A stretch of DNA of 50,136 nucleotides from Sinorhizobium medicae (GCF_007827695.1 NZ_VITA01000028.1:1-50136); one strand, 5' to 3'. Shown: positions 34,999-43,034, counted from the stretch's first letter. A program made the numbers and translations. The notes: generated by a model not told the origin, from the sequence alone.

Positions 34999-35490
34999 TT
35001 GCTCCGTTCCCAGTTGCTGCACACTTCTTGCAGCCGTCCATCCTAAATCCGCTAGCAGGCGTGCCGACATGGGCACAAAGACTGAACAAGCGCGTGCATC
35101 GCAAGACTCTATTACTTGCAAGCCGCGCCTTCGCCAAGGCAGTGCGACAATTCAAAATTCGCCAGAAACGACGAGCAACTGCCGCGCGCCTGCCTCACTG
35201 TCTACAAGTGATTTCCCGCCGTCAACGCACGCGTTGCACCGAATGATACTGTCCAGTTTGTGGCTAGAAATGGACGCTGGAGTGTCCGATCTCAGCTCCG
35301 AGTTCACCGGAAAGCCGCCTTGCCGCTTCTGGAGCAGCGGCTGGCGACATGCTGTGGACCTGTTTAACGGCCGCTTTTGGGCATAGAGCTACCTGCCATC
35401 GCCTGCATTTGCGCCGATTTTGCTATCTTGCCTCGTCTGTTCTGGTCTGGCCACCATCATCAAGGGGTGCACGGTCAGATTTTTTGAGCA
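34999..35490. other. Intergenic boundary between the polysaccharide and copper regions
   Basis: No gene is supported in this stretch of about 490 bases. Several open frames cross it but none has a protein-like pattern or ribosome-binding site. It is the join between two functionally unrelated blocks. No insertion-sequence ends or direct repeats were recognised. Confidence 0.4.
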
Positions 35491-35495
35491 CGCCC

Positions 35496-35526
35496 TTGAC
35501 CTTGCCATCGTTGGAAGCTCCACATT
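35496..35526 (+). promoter_or_regulatory. CueR/HmrR-type copper-responsive promoter
   Basis: TTGACC (35496-35501) and CACATT (35521-35526) are separated by 19 bases, the lengthened spacing of MerR-family promoters. Inside lies the dyad ACCTTGCC ... GGAAGCT (35499-35519), close to the CueR box ACCTTCC ... GGAAGGT of copA promoters. It is 31 bases before the CopZ-like gene. A CueR/HmrR activator acting here on Cu(I) is inferred; its gene is not in the window. Confidence 0.7.
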
Positions 35527-35556
35527 CGGTCAAGTCAGATAAAAGGAGACTTTTCG

Positions 35557-35778
35557 ATGTATCACCTCAACGTAGAAGACATGACCTGCGGCCACTGCGT
35601 CGCCACGATCGAGAAGGCCGTCAAAACCGTCGACCGGAACGCCAGGGTCGCCGTCGACCTGGAGGCGAAAACCGCCTCCATCGAATCCGGAGTCGCATCC
35701 GAGGCTTTCATCGCCGCGATCGAAGAGGCTGGGTACAGAGCCTCCTTCAAGAAATCCTGCTGCAGCCATGTCGGTTGA
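35557..35778 (+). CDS. copZ: CopZ-like heavy-metal-associated (HMA) copper chaperone
   Basis: The 73-residue protein is a single HMA domain with the metal-binding MTCGHC loop (C11, C14) and the beta-alpha-beta pattern of Atx1/CopZ proteins (VATIEKAVKT, then ARVAVDLEAKTASI). It has an extra C-terminal CCSH that might add thiol ligands. It would bind Cu(I) in the cytoplasm and hand it to an ATPase or sensor. AAAGGAG precedes the ATG. It is the first gene behind the CueR-type promoter. No P-type copper ATPase is in the operon. Confidence 0.9.
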   Translation: MYHLNVEDMTCGHCVATIEKAVKTVDRNARVAVDLEAKTASIESGVASEAFIAAIEEAGYRASFKKSCCSHVG

Positions 35779-35888
35779 CGCCGCGGTTTTGGCTGCGACA
35801 GCAAGGCACGCTCCGCCGCGGCGAGCGCGTGCCTTGGCAACCGCCTGACGATTGACAACTCCTGACTTGCAGTCCTCGAGGAATGAGA

Positions 35889-36263
35889 ATGTTTCAGATC
35901 ACATTGCAAAAGATGCTGATTCTGGCCCGTCTGGCGATCGTCGTGTCGCTGACGGCTTACTCATTGCCGGCTGCCTCTGCCTCCATGCATGGCGGCTGGT
36001 CAAACACCGAAATTGCGCAATCGGGCGATCACCACGATGAAACGAAGATTGGCGGGCATTCGCACGACGATCAGAAGTCGTCTCCGGACGATGCAAAGAA
36101 GCTTGTGAAGACCGAATGCTGCACCGGCTTCTGCGTCAGCATGGCGATCGTCGCGCAAGCGGGTTCCGACCGCAGACCGCGCGTGGCCTCCATCCGCGAG
36201 TTCGTCGATGACGCCCGGACCAAGGGCGAACTGCCGCTGCTGCACCGACCCCCGAATATCTGA
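35889..36263 (+). CDS. Secreted His/Cys-containing protein of a copper operon
   Basis: The 124-residue protein has an N-terminal hydrophobic segment (KMLILARLAIVVSLTAYSLP) ending in Ala-rich PAASASM, a probable signal peptide. A His/Asp-rich stretch (GDHHDETKIGGHSHDDQ) follows, then a cysteine cluster ECCTGFC. These are likely metal ligands in the periplasm. No known domain is recognised. Two ATGs (35883, 35889) are possible; the second has GAGGA at a better distance. It lies between the CopZ-like gene and a small lipoprotein in the same direction, so a role in copper binding is inferred from position and composition. Confidence 0.65.
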   Translation: MFQITLQKMLILARLAIVVSLTAYSLPAASASMHGGWSNTEIAQSGDHHDETKIGGHSHDDQKSSPDDAKKLVKTECCTGFCVSMAIVAQAGSDRRPRVASIREFVDDARTKGELPLLHRPPNI

Positions 36264-36356
36264 ATAGGACTGACCCGCTCTTCTCACGGGTCTAACGAGT
36301 GCTCGCGAGCCGGTTTGCTCTCGAACGCTGCCGCAATCTCCTATTCGGACAAATCC

Positions 36357-36584
36357 ATGAAACATCTGTTTTTCGTGGCCGCCCTGCCGCTTCTTACGAG
36401 CGGATGCGCCGCCACATTGCCTCCCGATGTCATTGCGTCGGGCGACCTTGCCGCCTCCCTGGCTCAGGTCCGCCCTCCCAGATATACGAGCCCGGTTTCG
36501 GGATACACCCACCGCGTTCCGGTCGATCCCCAGCCGTGGCGCAACCGGAACGACGCGCAAACTCCGGAAGGAGACGCGTCATGA
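36357..36584 (+). CDS. Small lipoprotein of the copper operon
   Basis: The 75-residue protein has a lipoprotein signal peptide, KHLFFVAALPLLTSGC, with lipobox LTSGC. The mature part is about 57 residues, Pro/Arg-rich (VRPPRYTSPVSGYTHRVPVD) and without a recognised domain. Its stop overlaps the start of the TolC gene as ATGA (36581-36584), implying coupled translation. It may be an accessory of the TolC-family outer-membrane component; this is inferred from the overlap. The ATG at 36357 is chosen because it opens the signal peptide. Confidence 0.6.
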   Translation: MKHLFFVAALPLLTSGCAATLPPDVIASGDLAASLAQVRPPRYTSPVSGYTHRVPVDPQPWRNRNDAQTPEGDAS

Positions 36585-38044
36585 TGAGAGCCACTGTCAA
36601 ACGGGCTGCGGCCCTCGCCCTGCCACTTGTGCTCGGCGGCTGCGTGTCCGCGAGCGAATATGCAGCGAAGAACGCCGGGTTCTCCGCGGTCGAAGCCAAG
36701 ACGGCCCAGGCCGTAGGAAAGCAGACGGTCTGGATACAGAACCAGCAGCACGCACGTGTCGTATCCGACCGCGTGAAGACGCTGATGGCTAAGAAAGCGA
36801 TCGATGTCGAGACGGCGGTTCAGGTGGCACTCCTCAACAACAGGGGGCTGCAAGCCGCCTACGCCGACTTGGGGGATTCCGCTGCCGATGCCTGGCAATC
36901 GACGATGCTCGTCAATCCGACGGTCTCGGTCGGCCTGACCGGGATCGGCACGCCGGGCCTCGAAGCATTCAAGTCGGTCGAAGGCATGATCGCCAACAAC
37001 ATCCTGGCGCTCGCCACGCGAGAACGGGACATTGCAATCGCCGACACCCGTTTCAGGCAGGCACAGTTGAACGCGGCACTGCGCACCCTGCAGCTCGCCG
37101 CCGACACGCGGCGCGCCTGGATCAATGCGGTTGCCGCCTGGGAAACGGTGGCCCAGCTCAACCAGGCGCAGGCCGCAGCCGACGCAGCGTCCGAGCTTGC
37201 CCAGGAGCTTGGCAAGAGCGGCGCACTCACGAAAGAGGGGCAGGCCCGCGAGCATGTTTTCTCTGCCGAACTGGCGGGGCAAACGGCAAAGGCGAAGCTG
37301 GAGGCAAGGCTCGCCAAGGAAGAGCTGACGCGGCTGATGGGCCTCTGGGGTTCGGGTATCGACTATCAGGTTCCGAACCGCCTGCCGCCGTTGCCGAAGG
37401 GAATAATGAAGCGCGACCCGATCGAGGCGGAAGCATTGCAGCGCCGCGTCGATCTGCAGATGGCGAAGCTCGACCTCGAAGCGACCGCGAGATCCTACAA
37501 GCTGACGGAAGCGACCCGCTACGTCACGGACCTCGAACTCCTCACGGGATTCGAGACCGAGCGGGAACTCGAGGACGGCGACATCAGGAGCGAAACGACC
37601 GGACAGGCCGAACTCGAATTCGTCATTCCGATCTTCGACAGCGGCAGAGCCCGCATGCGCAAGGCGGAACTTGCCTATATGCGGGCGGCGAACCTCCTCG
37701 CGGAGAAGGCCGTCAACGTCCGCTCGGAAGCGCGCTCGGCCTATCAGGCCTACCGCGCCAACTACGACATTGCCCGGCACTACCGCAACAGCGTCGTGCC
37801 GCTGCGCACCAGGATCGAGGAGGAATCCCTCCTCACATACAACGCGATGATCACCAACACCTTCGAGCTGCTCGCCGACAGCCGCGAGAAGGTCAATGCG
37901 AACCTGCTTGCCGTCAACGCCAAGCGCGACTTCTGGCTGGCTGAAGCCAATCTCGCCCCCGCCGTCTACGGCGGCGGCGCGGGTGCCGCCGCCGTCGAAA
38001 CCGAAGCCGCGGCAGCCGCCGAGAGCGGTGGTGGCGGCCACTGA
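36581..38044 (+). CDS. TolC-family outer-membrane efflux lipoprotein
   Basis: The 487-residue protein has a lipoprotein signal (ALALPLVLGGCVSA) and two outer-membrane-efflux repeats rich in long Ala/Glu/Leu helices, for example AVQVALLNNRGLQAAYADLG near residue 85 and AELAYMRAANLLAEKAVNVR near 365. It matches the CusC/OprM group, whose trimers form exit ducts for RND or other pumps. No membrane-fusion or pump gene adjoins it, which is unusual. A Gly/Ala/Glu-rich tail ends GGGGH. GGAAGGAG precedes the start, which overlaps the stop of the small lipoprotein. The ATG three bases later is an alternative. Copper-linked efflux is inferred from the operon. Confidence 0.85.
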   Translation: MMRATVKRAAALALPLVLGGCVSASEYAAKNAGFSAVEAKTAQAVGKQTVWIQNQQHARVVSDRVKTLMAKKAIDVETAVQVALLNNRGLQAAYADLGDSAADAWQSTMLVNPTVSVGLTGIGTPGLEAFKSVEGMIANNILALATRERDIAIADTRFRQAQLNAALRTLQLAADTRRAWINAVAAWETVAQLNQAQAAADAASELAQELGKSGALTKEGQAREHVFSAELAGQTAKAKLEARLAKEELTRLMGLWGSGIDYQVPNRLPPLPKGIMKRDPIEAEALQRRVDLQMAKLDLEATARSYKLTEATRYVTDLELLTGFETERELEDGDIRSETTGQAELEFVIPIFDSGRARMRKAELAYMRAANLLAEKAVNVRSEARSAYQAYRANYDIARHYRNSVVPLRTRIEEESLLTYNAMITNTFELLADSREKVNANLLAVNAKRDFWLAEANLAPAVYGGGAGAAAVETEAAAAAESGGGGH

Positions 38045-38058
38045 GAAAGGAAAAGGCC

Positions 38059-39408
38059 ATGTTCAACAGAAGACAACTACTCGGCGCGAGCGCCGCCCTG
38101 GTATCGACCGCCGCCTGGGCGAAGACGTCCAATATGGGGCTGCCGGAAGCCGCCGTGATGGAGACGGCGGAGACCCAGCCGCCGCTAAAGCCCACCTCCG
38201 GCCCCGACTACAACCCGGTAGTCACGCTCAACGGCTGGACCCTGCCCTACCGGATGAACAACGGCGTCAAGGAATTCCATCTGGTCGCCGAGCCGGTCGA
38301 GCGCGAGATGGCGGACGGGATGACCGCCTATCTCTGGGGCTATAACGGACAGTCGCCGGGTCCGACGATCGAGGCCGTCGAAGGCGACCGGGTCCGCTTC
38401 TTCGTCACCAACAAGCTGCCGGAGCACACGACGATCCATTGGCACGGCATGATCCTGCCGTCCGGCATGGACGGCGTCGGCGGGCTGTCGCAGCCGCACA
38501 TCCCCGTCGGCAAGACCTTCGTCTACGAGTTCGATCTCGTGAAGTCGGGCACCTTCATGTACCACCCGCATTCCGACGAGATGGTGCAGATGGCGATGGG
38601 GATGATGGGTTTCTTCGTGATCCATCCCAAGGACCCGAAGTTCATGCCCGTCGACCGGGACTTCGTCTTCCTGCTCAACGCCTACGACATCGATCCCGGC
38701 TCCTACGTGCCGCGCGTCATGGAAATGACCGACTTCAACATGTGGTGCTGGAACAGCCGGATATTCCCGGACATCAGCCCGCTCGTGGTCTCCAAGAACG
38801 ACCGCGTGCGGGTACGGGTCGGCAACCTCACCATGACCAACCACCCGATCCACATGCACGGCTACGACTTCGAGGTCACCTGCACCGACGGCGGCTGGGT
38901 CCGCCCGGAGGCGCGATGGCCGGAGGTCAGCATCGACATTCCGGTCGGCGCGATGCGGGCCTACGAGTTCGACGCCAGATACGAGGGCGATTGGGCGATC
39001 CACTGCCACAAGTCGCACCACACGATGAACGCCATGGGACATGACATTCCGACCTTCATCGGCGTCGACAAATCGAAGGTCGCAGAGAAGATCAGGAAGC
39101 TCCGCCCGGAATACATGCCGATGGGCACCAAAGGCATGGCCGACATGGGCGAGATGGAAATGGAGATTCCCGAAAACACCATCCCGATGATGACCGGATG
39201 GGGACCGCACGGTCCGATCGAAATGGGCGGCATGTTCTCGGTCGTCAAGGTGCGCGAGGGCATTTCCGCGGGCGATTACTCTGATCCCGGCTGGTACGAA
39301 AACCCGCCCGGAACGCAGGCGTGGGAGTGGACGGGCGAACTCCCCGACGCGACCAAAGCCAAGGACGCCAAGACCCAGATCACGCCAAAACATGGAAACC
39401 ACGGCTGA
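38059..39408 (+). CDS. Multicopper oxidase (copper-resistance type)
   Basis: The 449-residue oxidase has a twin-arginine signal (NRRQLLGASAALVSTAAWA), meaning export folded to the periplasm. All four copper motifs are present: HWHG (near 128), YHPHSDE, HPIHMHG, and HCHKSHHTMNAM (near 315) with the spacing HCHxxxHxxxxM found in CueO. Met-rich stretches (MGMMG, MGTKGMADMGEMEME) may bind extra copper. It probably oxidises Cu(I) to the less toxic Cu(II) with O2. It is 14 bases after the TolC gene and followed closely by a cupredoxin. It is shorter than CopA of Pseudomonas (about 600), consistent with a compact form. Confidence 0.92.
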   Translation: MFNRRQLLGASAALVSTAAWAKTSNMGLPEAAVMETAETQPPLKPTSGPDYNPVVTLNGWTLPYRMNNGVKEFHLVAEPVEREMADGMTAYLWGYNGQSPGPTIEAVEGDRVRFFVTNKLPEHTTIHWHGMILPSGMDGVGGLSQPHIPVGKTFVYEFDLVKSGTFMYHPHSDEMVQMAMGMMGFFVIHPKDPKFMPVDRDFVFLLNAYDIDPGSYVPRVMEMTDFNMWCWNSRIFPDISPLVVSKNDRVRVRVGNLTMTNHPIHMHGYDFEVTCTDGGWVRPEARWPEVSIDIPVGAMRAYEFDARYEGDWAIHCHKSHHTMNAMGHDIPTFIGVDKSKVAEKIRKLRPEYMPMGTKGMADMGEMEMEIPENTIPMMTGWGPHGPIEMGGMFSVVKVREGISAGDYSDPGWYENPPGTQAWEWTGELPDATKAKDAKTQITPKHGNHG

Positions 39409-39447
39409 TCCAGCATGCCGATGTTCAACCAACCTAAGGATCACACA

Positions 39448-39927
39448 ATGAAAGCTCATATCTTCGGACTTCTCGTCGCGGCGCTCGCCACCCCGGCGCT
39501 CGCCGGCGGCAATCACGCCGGCGAACACGGCGAAGCCATGGCGGTCGGCGAGCCCGGCAAGAAGGCCAACGCCACCCAGACGATCCGGGTCACGATGAAG
39601 GAGACGGACGACGGCCGGATGATCTTCACGCCGCCGACCTTCAAGGTCAGCAAGGGCCAGACCATCCGCTTCGCGATCAAGAACGCCGGTGGGCTCGATC
39701 ACGAGTTCGTGCTCGACCAGGAGGACAAGATCATGGAGCACAAGGCGGTGATGGAGAAGTTCCCGGAGATGGAGCACGACGATCCGAACGCCATCCGTCT
39801 CGCCGCCGGAGAGTCCGGCGAGATCGTCTGGAAGTTCACGAACGATGGCACGTTCAAGATCGCCTGCCTGGTGCCGGGTCACTACGACGCGGGCATGCAC
39901 GGCGACGTCACCGTTGCCAAGAAGTGA
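39448..39927 (+). CDS. Periplasmic cupredoxin
   Basis: The 159-residue protein has a cleavable signal (FGLLVAALATPALAG) and a plastocyanin/azurin-like fold. The type 1 copper ligands are the His of LDHEFVLD and the Cys, His and Met of ACLVPGHYDAGM. It starts at the ATG at 39448 with AAGGATC upstream; an earlier frame start at 39415 would spoil the signal peptide. It could pass electrons to or from the multicopper oxidase or simply hold copper. An insertion rich in Met, Glu and His lies between the first His and the Cys (MEHKAVMEKFPEMEHDD). Confidence 0.88.
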   Translation: MKAHIFGLLVAALATPALAGGNHAGEHGEAMAVGEPGKKANATQTIRVTMKETDDGRMIFTPPTFKVSKGQTIRFAIKNAGGLDHEFVLDQEDKIMEHKAVMEKFPEMEHDDPNAIRLAAGESGEIVWKFTNDGTFKIACLVPGHYDAGMHGDVTVAKK

Positions 39928-39946
39928 TTATCGAAAGGAGTCCATC

Positions 39947-40231
39947 ATGAAATGCCTCATCAAGCTCACGCTCGCCACTGCGCTCGCCGTCGGAACAGCC
40001 TACGGCGCGCTCGCACAGGAGTTCACAAAGGCCACCCTCAAGAAGGTCGATGTCAAGGCGAAGAAAGTCACGCTGATCCACGAGGAATTGAAGAGCCTCG
40101 AGATGCCCGCCATGACCATGGTGTTCCGCGTCCAGGATGACGCAATTCTGGAGAAGCTGAAGGAAGGTGCGAACGTCGAGTTCGCTGCCGAGCGCGTCAA
40201 CGGCAAGCTTACCGTGACGGAGGTCAACTAA
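39947..40231 (+). CDS. CusF-like periplasmic copper-binding protein
   Basis: The 94-residue protein has a signal peptide (LATALAVGTAYGALA) and a small OB-fold. The Cu(I)/Ag(I) ligands of CusF align as H45, M56 and M58 (LEMPAMTMVF). The CusF tryptophan that stacks on the metal is replaced by M53. It would buffer or carry Cu(I) in the periplasm. GAAAGGAG precedes the ATG at 39947, 19 bases after the cupredoxin stop. A strong hairpin follows at 40242, so it closes the operon. CusA/CusB genes are absent. Confidence 0.88.
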   Translation: MKCLIKLTLATALAVGTAYGALAQEFTKATLKKVDVKAKKVTLIHEELKSLEMPAMTMVFRVQDDAILEKLKEGANVEFAAERVNGKLTVTEVN

Positions 40232-40241
40232 GTCACAGGAC

Positions 40242-40260
40242 GCGGCCGGCGTTCGGCCGC
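40242..40260 (+). terminator. Hairpin terminator after the copper operon
   Basis: GCGGCCG (40242-40248) pairs exactly with CGGCCGC (40254-40260) across a 5-base loop, followed by TTCCCTCTTG. It lies 11 bases after the CusF-like stop. The pyrimidine-rich tail is short of a classic T-run. The remainder of the 40232-40545 gap holds no supported gene. Confidence 0.65.
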
Positions 40261-40545
40261 TTCCCTCTTGTTCCTGGCCGAAACCTCGCCGTGGATGTCC
40301 GGTTCAGATCTTATGCAATAAGATCGACGCGTCTCGTCCTTGTCTCTCCATCCAGAGTTCTATTTGCAAAACTCGGGAAGACGCATCGCCGGATTTGTTT
40401 TTGGCAGCCTGACGAAAGAAACGACAGATAAACTTCTGCGCGCCTAGCACCGCCTGCGCTTGGTCCTGGCACCTGCATGCATTCTTAATATGCCTACCCC
40501 AGCTATGATTTTCCAAATTCCACCCAACACAAGATGGCTGTTAGG

Positions 40546-41709
40546 TTAGGCGAAAAGGAAATCGGCCTTCGAAAACTGCGCGGCACTGAGGGTGCCAATA
40601 GGGTCGTCCACAAGGATGGAGAATACGCGACCGACGGAGTCGTTGCCCTTGATAAGCACGTCGCCGCCCGTGGTGTCATAAGCAAAGACAGTGCCGTTGG
40701 CACCGGAACTGGAATAGCGAGTCACCCCTAGGTTCTCGATAACTAGGATGTCGAAGCCGTCCTGGAAATCCATAACCGAATCCTGACCACTGAGCGTGGG
40801 CGTTCCTTTAAAGACAAAGCGATCGGAATCAGCCCCGCCCCAAAGTATGTCGCTTCCCGCCTCACCCACGAGGGTATCTTTCCCTACGTCACCGCGCACG
40901 ATATCGTTGCCATTGCCGCCATAAATCAAGTCATTGCCGGTGCCGCCGTGGAGGACGTCGGCACCTGCTTCGCCCGACAGGATGTCATCGCCGTCATCCC
41001 CGTATGCCAGATCGTTTCCGGCGCCCACTGCGATCTTATCCTTGCCGACGCCACCATAGGCGACGTCGATGCCACCCTCGGAGTCCAGCACGTCATTTCC
41101 ATCGCCACCGTCAAGGAAGTTATCCCCATTGCCGCCGTCGACGATGTCGTCCCCTATACCGCCATAGACCTTGTCGTTGCCCGCCTGGCCCTTCAACGCA
41201 TCATTGCCCTCTTCACCATAGATCGTATCATTGCCGGCGCCGCCACCGACCGCCTGCTGCGTGAGTTTCCCGGTTGCGGGATTTATTCGGTTACTGAAAC
41301 CATCATTGCCCGAGCCGGCGTAAATGACGTCGTCGCCATCGCCTGCGTCGATGTATTCTTCGCCCGCGCCACCATAGATCGTGTCGTGTCCTCGGCCGCC
41401 GAGTATCTGATCATGACCGTCGCCGCCCTTCACAATATCGTTGCCGTTGCCACCATCGAAGGTGTCGTTGCCTAAACCGCCATCCAGGGTGTCGTCGCCC
41501 AAGCCGCCTTCAAGACGATCATTGCCATCGCCGCCTTCGGCATAATCGTTACCGAGACCAGCATTGATGAAGTCGTTCCCGGATCCACCGAAAATTCTGT
41601 CATTGCCGGCATCGCCATAGAGGTAATCGTCGCCCTCGTAGCCCCAGATGACGTCGTCAGCGAGAAAACCGCGGATCGTGTCGGCCAGATTGGTTCCCTT
41701 TAGAATCAT
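40546..41709 (-). CDS. RTX-type secreted calcium-binding protein, repeat-dominated
   Basis: The 387-residue protein is almost entirely RTX nonapeptides, roughly 25-30 copies such as GGLGNDTFD and GGNGNDIVK, from residue 15 to about 310. One interruption lies near residue 150-165 (FSNRINPATGKLTQQAVG). The non-repeat C-terminus ends SAAQFSKADFLFA, fitting a type I secretion signal. There is no signal peptide. Start 41709 has GAGGAC upstream; a longer frame to 41826 has no site. Ca2+-dependent beta-roll folding outside the cell follows from the family; any adhesive or enzymatic role is unknown. No secretion genes adjoin it. Confidence 0.88.
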   Translation of the reverse strand: MILKGTNLADTIRGFLADDVIWGYEGDDYLYGDAGNDRIFGGSGNDFINAGLGNDYAEGGDGNDRLEGGLGDDTLDGGLGNDTFDGGNGNDIVKGGDGHDQILGGRGHDTIYGGAGEEYIDAGDGDDVIYAGSGNDGFSNRINPATGKLTQQAVGGGAGNDTIYGEEGNDALKGQAGNDKVYGGIGDDIVDGGNGDNFLDGGDGNDVLDSEGGIDVAYGGVGKDKIAVGAGNDLAYGDDGDDILSGEAGADVLHGGTGNDLIYGGNGNDIVRGDVGKDTLVGEAGSDILWGGADSDRFVFKGTPTLSGQDSVMDFQDGFDILVIENLGVTRYSSSGANGTVFAYDTTGGDVLIKGNDSVGRVFSILVDDPIGTLSAAQFSKADFLFA

Positions 41710-42111
41710 AAAGAAGTCCTCTAGCCACTTGGCGGACAGCGGATAAATCGAAAGGGCGCCAACGGATCTGAGGGCCGAAATCGCCGGCCCGAAGATACTC
41801 TGCGTTGTACAAGAGAAAGTTACCAATACTACTTAATTTAGAAATACTCAATCACTTTCAACTCTGCTTTTCCGATCTCTCGAGCGATTAAAGAGCCCAG
41901 GATTGCTTTCTCGTATCTGTCGATTGGATGTTAAGGTACCGCGTTCGCACTTCGGGCAATCATGCCGAAACTCTAGTGGCCCCAAGGGTTTAGCGCTCCG
42001 GTTTATCTTGGCGCGGTACCGCTGATCGCCGAAGCTCTGCGAGCACGCCAGCTGCTCCTTCTGTTGCCCTTTCGGATGCGGGTAACGCGTATCGTCCAGC
42101 CGCGGTATTAA
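41710..42111. other. Intergenic region upstream of the second RTX gene
   Basis: No supported gene is seen. An AT-rich patch near 41818-41855 may hold the RTX promoter. A minus-strand frame across 41860-42105 stays open and has Cys residues (DCPKCE), but it has no start codon context and is not called. Confidence 0.35.
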
Positions 42112-42366
42112 TCGGAAAGCTCGTAGGTGGCCGGCGCGATCTGATCACCGATTTTCATAGGTCGGAATTCGACGTCATCGATCTTGCGACGATCGATGCG
42201 GACGCGACCTGGAGCGGAAACCAGAGCTTCACTTACATTGGCGGTAATGCCTGGTGAGCTCAACTTCCGCTCCGGGATCATATCGGGCGACGTCAATGGC
42301 GATGGCCAGGCTGATTTCCAAAGCAAGGTGAACGGCGTCACGCCTTCGGGTAGGCGATTCCTGTGA
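42112..42366 (+). pseudogene. Frameshifted C-terminal remnant of an RTX/serralysin-type protein
   Basis: One plus-strand frame from 42139 reads DLITDFHRSEFDVIDLATID, then SFTYIGGNAW, and stops at 42256-42258. The next frame from 42248 continues PGELNFRSGIISGDVNGDGQ, then ADFQSKVNG, to a stop at 42366. Joined, they give the usual C-terminal domain of RTX peptidases and calcium-binding proteins (DVITDF...IDLS.IDA...FTFIG...GELRY...GDVNGDG.ADF). A one-base shift near 42248-42256 and the missing upstream repeats show it is decayed. It lies on the opposite strand to the intact RTX gene next to it. Confidence 0.7.
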
Positions 42367-42442
42367 TTGCAGCCCCACTTAACAGTCCTGAGCAGTTTCC
42401 AACAGAAGGTGGCTTAGGTGCCGCTTTCGTGAACCGCAGCGA

Positions 42443-42472
42443 GACCCGCGATCTCCGCCGGGATCGCGGGTC
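42443..42472. repeat. Perfect 11-base hairpin
   Basis: GACCCGCGATC (42443-42453) and GATCGCGGGTC (42462-42472) pair exactly across an 8-base loop. No gene is supported in the surrounding 42367-42784. It could be a terminator for the lost RTX gene or part of a dispersed palindrome. Confidence 0.5.
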
Positions 42473-42784
42473 CTGGGGCAAATAGTCAGAAACGAAAAGC
42501 CTCTTCTCTCAGGACTCTGGTCATCGGCGATTTGCGTGGCATCGTCGATACACCTCGCGCAAGTCGCCTCGGCAACAGGATGCACGCCGAAGCACCAGAT
42601 CACGCGGCTGCCCTAGGGGGTCGATGGACTTCGGCAGTTCGTCGACGGCAGTGATGCCGCCGGCGTCGAAAGCTTCCTCGAGGTCGTAAGACGCGGTAAG
42701 ATCCGCGACCTAACGGAGATCACATCGCCGGTTAGTTGACGGATCGGATGCCTTTTGACTTGATTGCGCCCGCCTTCAGCCGCC

Positions 42785-43015
42785 TCACGACATCGCCTTC
42801 TTGAACCGAACGCCAACACCACCGCCATTCTCCGAAATAAACTCAATGCCAGCGTCTTCCAGTACGCGTTTGATGCTTTCCAGTGTGGCCGGCCGCAGCG
42901 GGTCGCCCCGCTCAAGACGGGTGACGGTCTGGGTTGAGACACTCGCTGCCTTCGCGAGATCGAGGACTCCCCACCCCAGGGCGACCCGCGCCAATTTACA
43001 CTGAATTCCCTTCAT
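42785..43015 (-). CDS. XRE-family helix-turn-helix regulator (small)
   Basis: The 76-residue protein is a Cro/CI-type helix-turn-helix: LGWGVLDLAKAASVSTQTVT (13-32), then RLERGDPLRPATLESIKRVL. The tail GIEFISENGGGVGVRF is common in rhizobial small XRE proteins. Its ATG at 43015 directly touches the perfect palindrome at 43016-43034, so it may repress itself and the divergent gene at 43151. There is no usual Shine-Dalgarno, so translation may be leaderless or weak. Confidence 0.8.
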   Translation of the reverse strand: MKGIQCKLARVALGWGVLDLAKAASVSTQTVTRLERGDPLRPATLESIKRVLEDAGIEFISENGGGVGVRFKKAMS

Positions 43016-43034
43016 ATCACCATGCCATGGTGAT
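43016..43034. promoter_or_regulatory. Perfect palindrome at the XRE gene start, candidate operator
   Basis: ATCACCATGCCATGGTGAT has perfect 9-base arms around a single central base. It abuts the XRE start codon and precedes the divergent gene by 116 bases. Autoregulatory binding is inferred. Confidence 0.6.

Noticed and set aside
36464..38041. Minus-strand frame of 525 codons opposite the TolC gene
   Set aside because: It is a shadow of the lipoprotein TolC gene, which has a lipobox, ribosome-binding site and family repeats.
38185..39900. Long minus-strand frame of 571 codons across the multicopper oxidase and cupredoxin genes
   Set aside because: GC-rich codon use in the real plus-strand genes keeps the antisense frame open. 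The product is His/Arg/Val-rich and has no motif.
40304..40516. Minus-strand frame of 70 codons between the CusF-like gene and the RTX gene
   Set aside because: No ribosome-binding site or recognisable pattern. A weak hydrophobic stretch is not enough to call it.
41860..42105. Open minus-strand frame with DCPKCE, resembling a zinc-binding remnant
   Set aside because: It has no start codon in context and only two Cys. It could be chance in a GC-rich gap.
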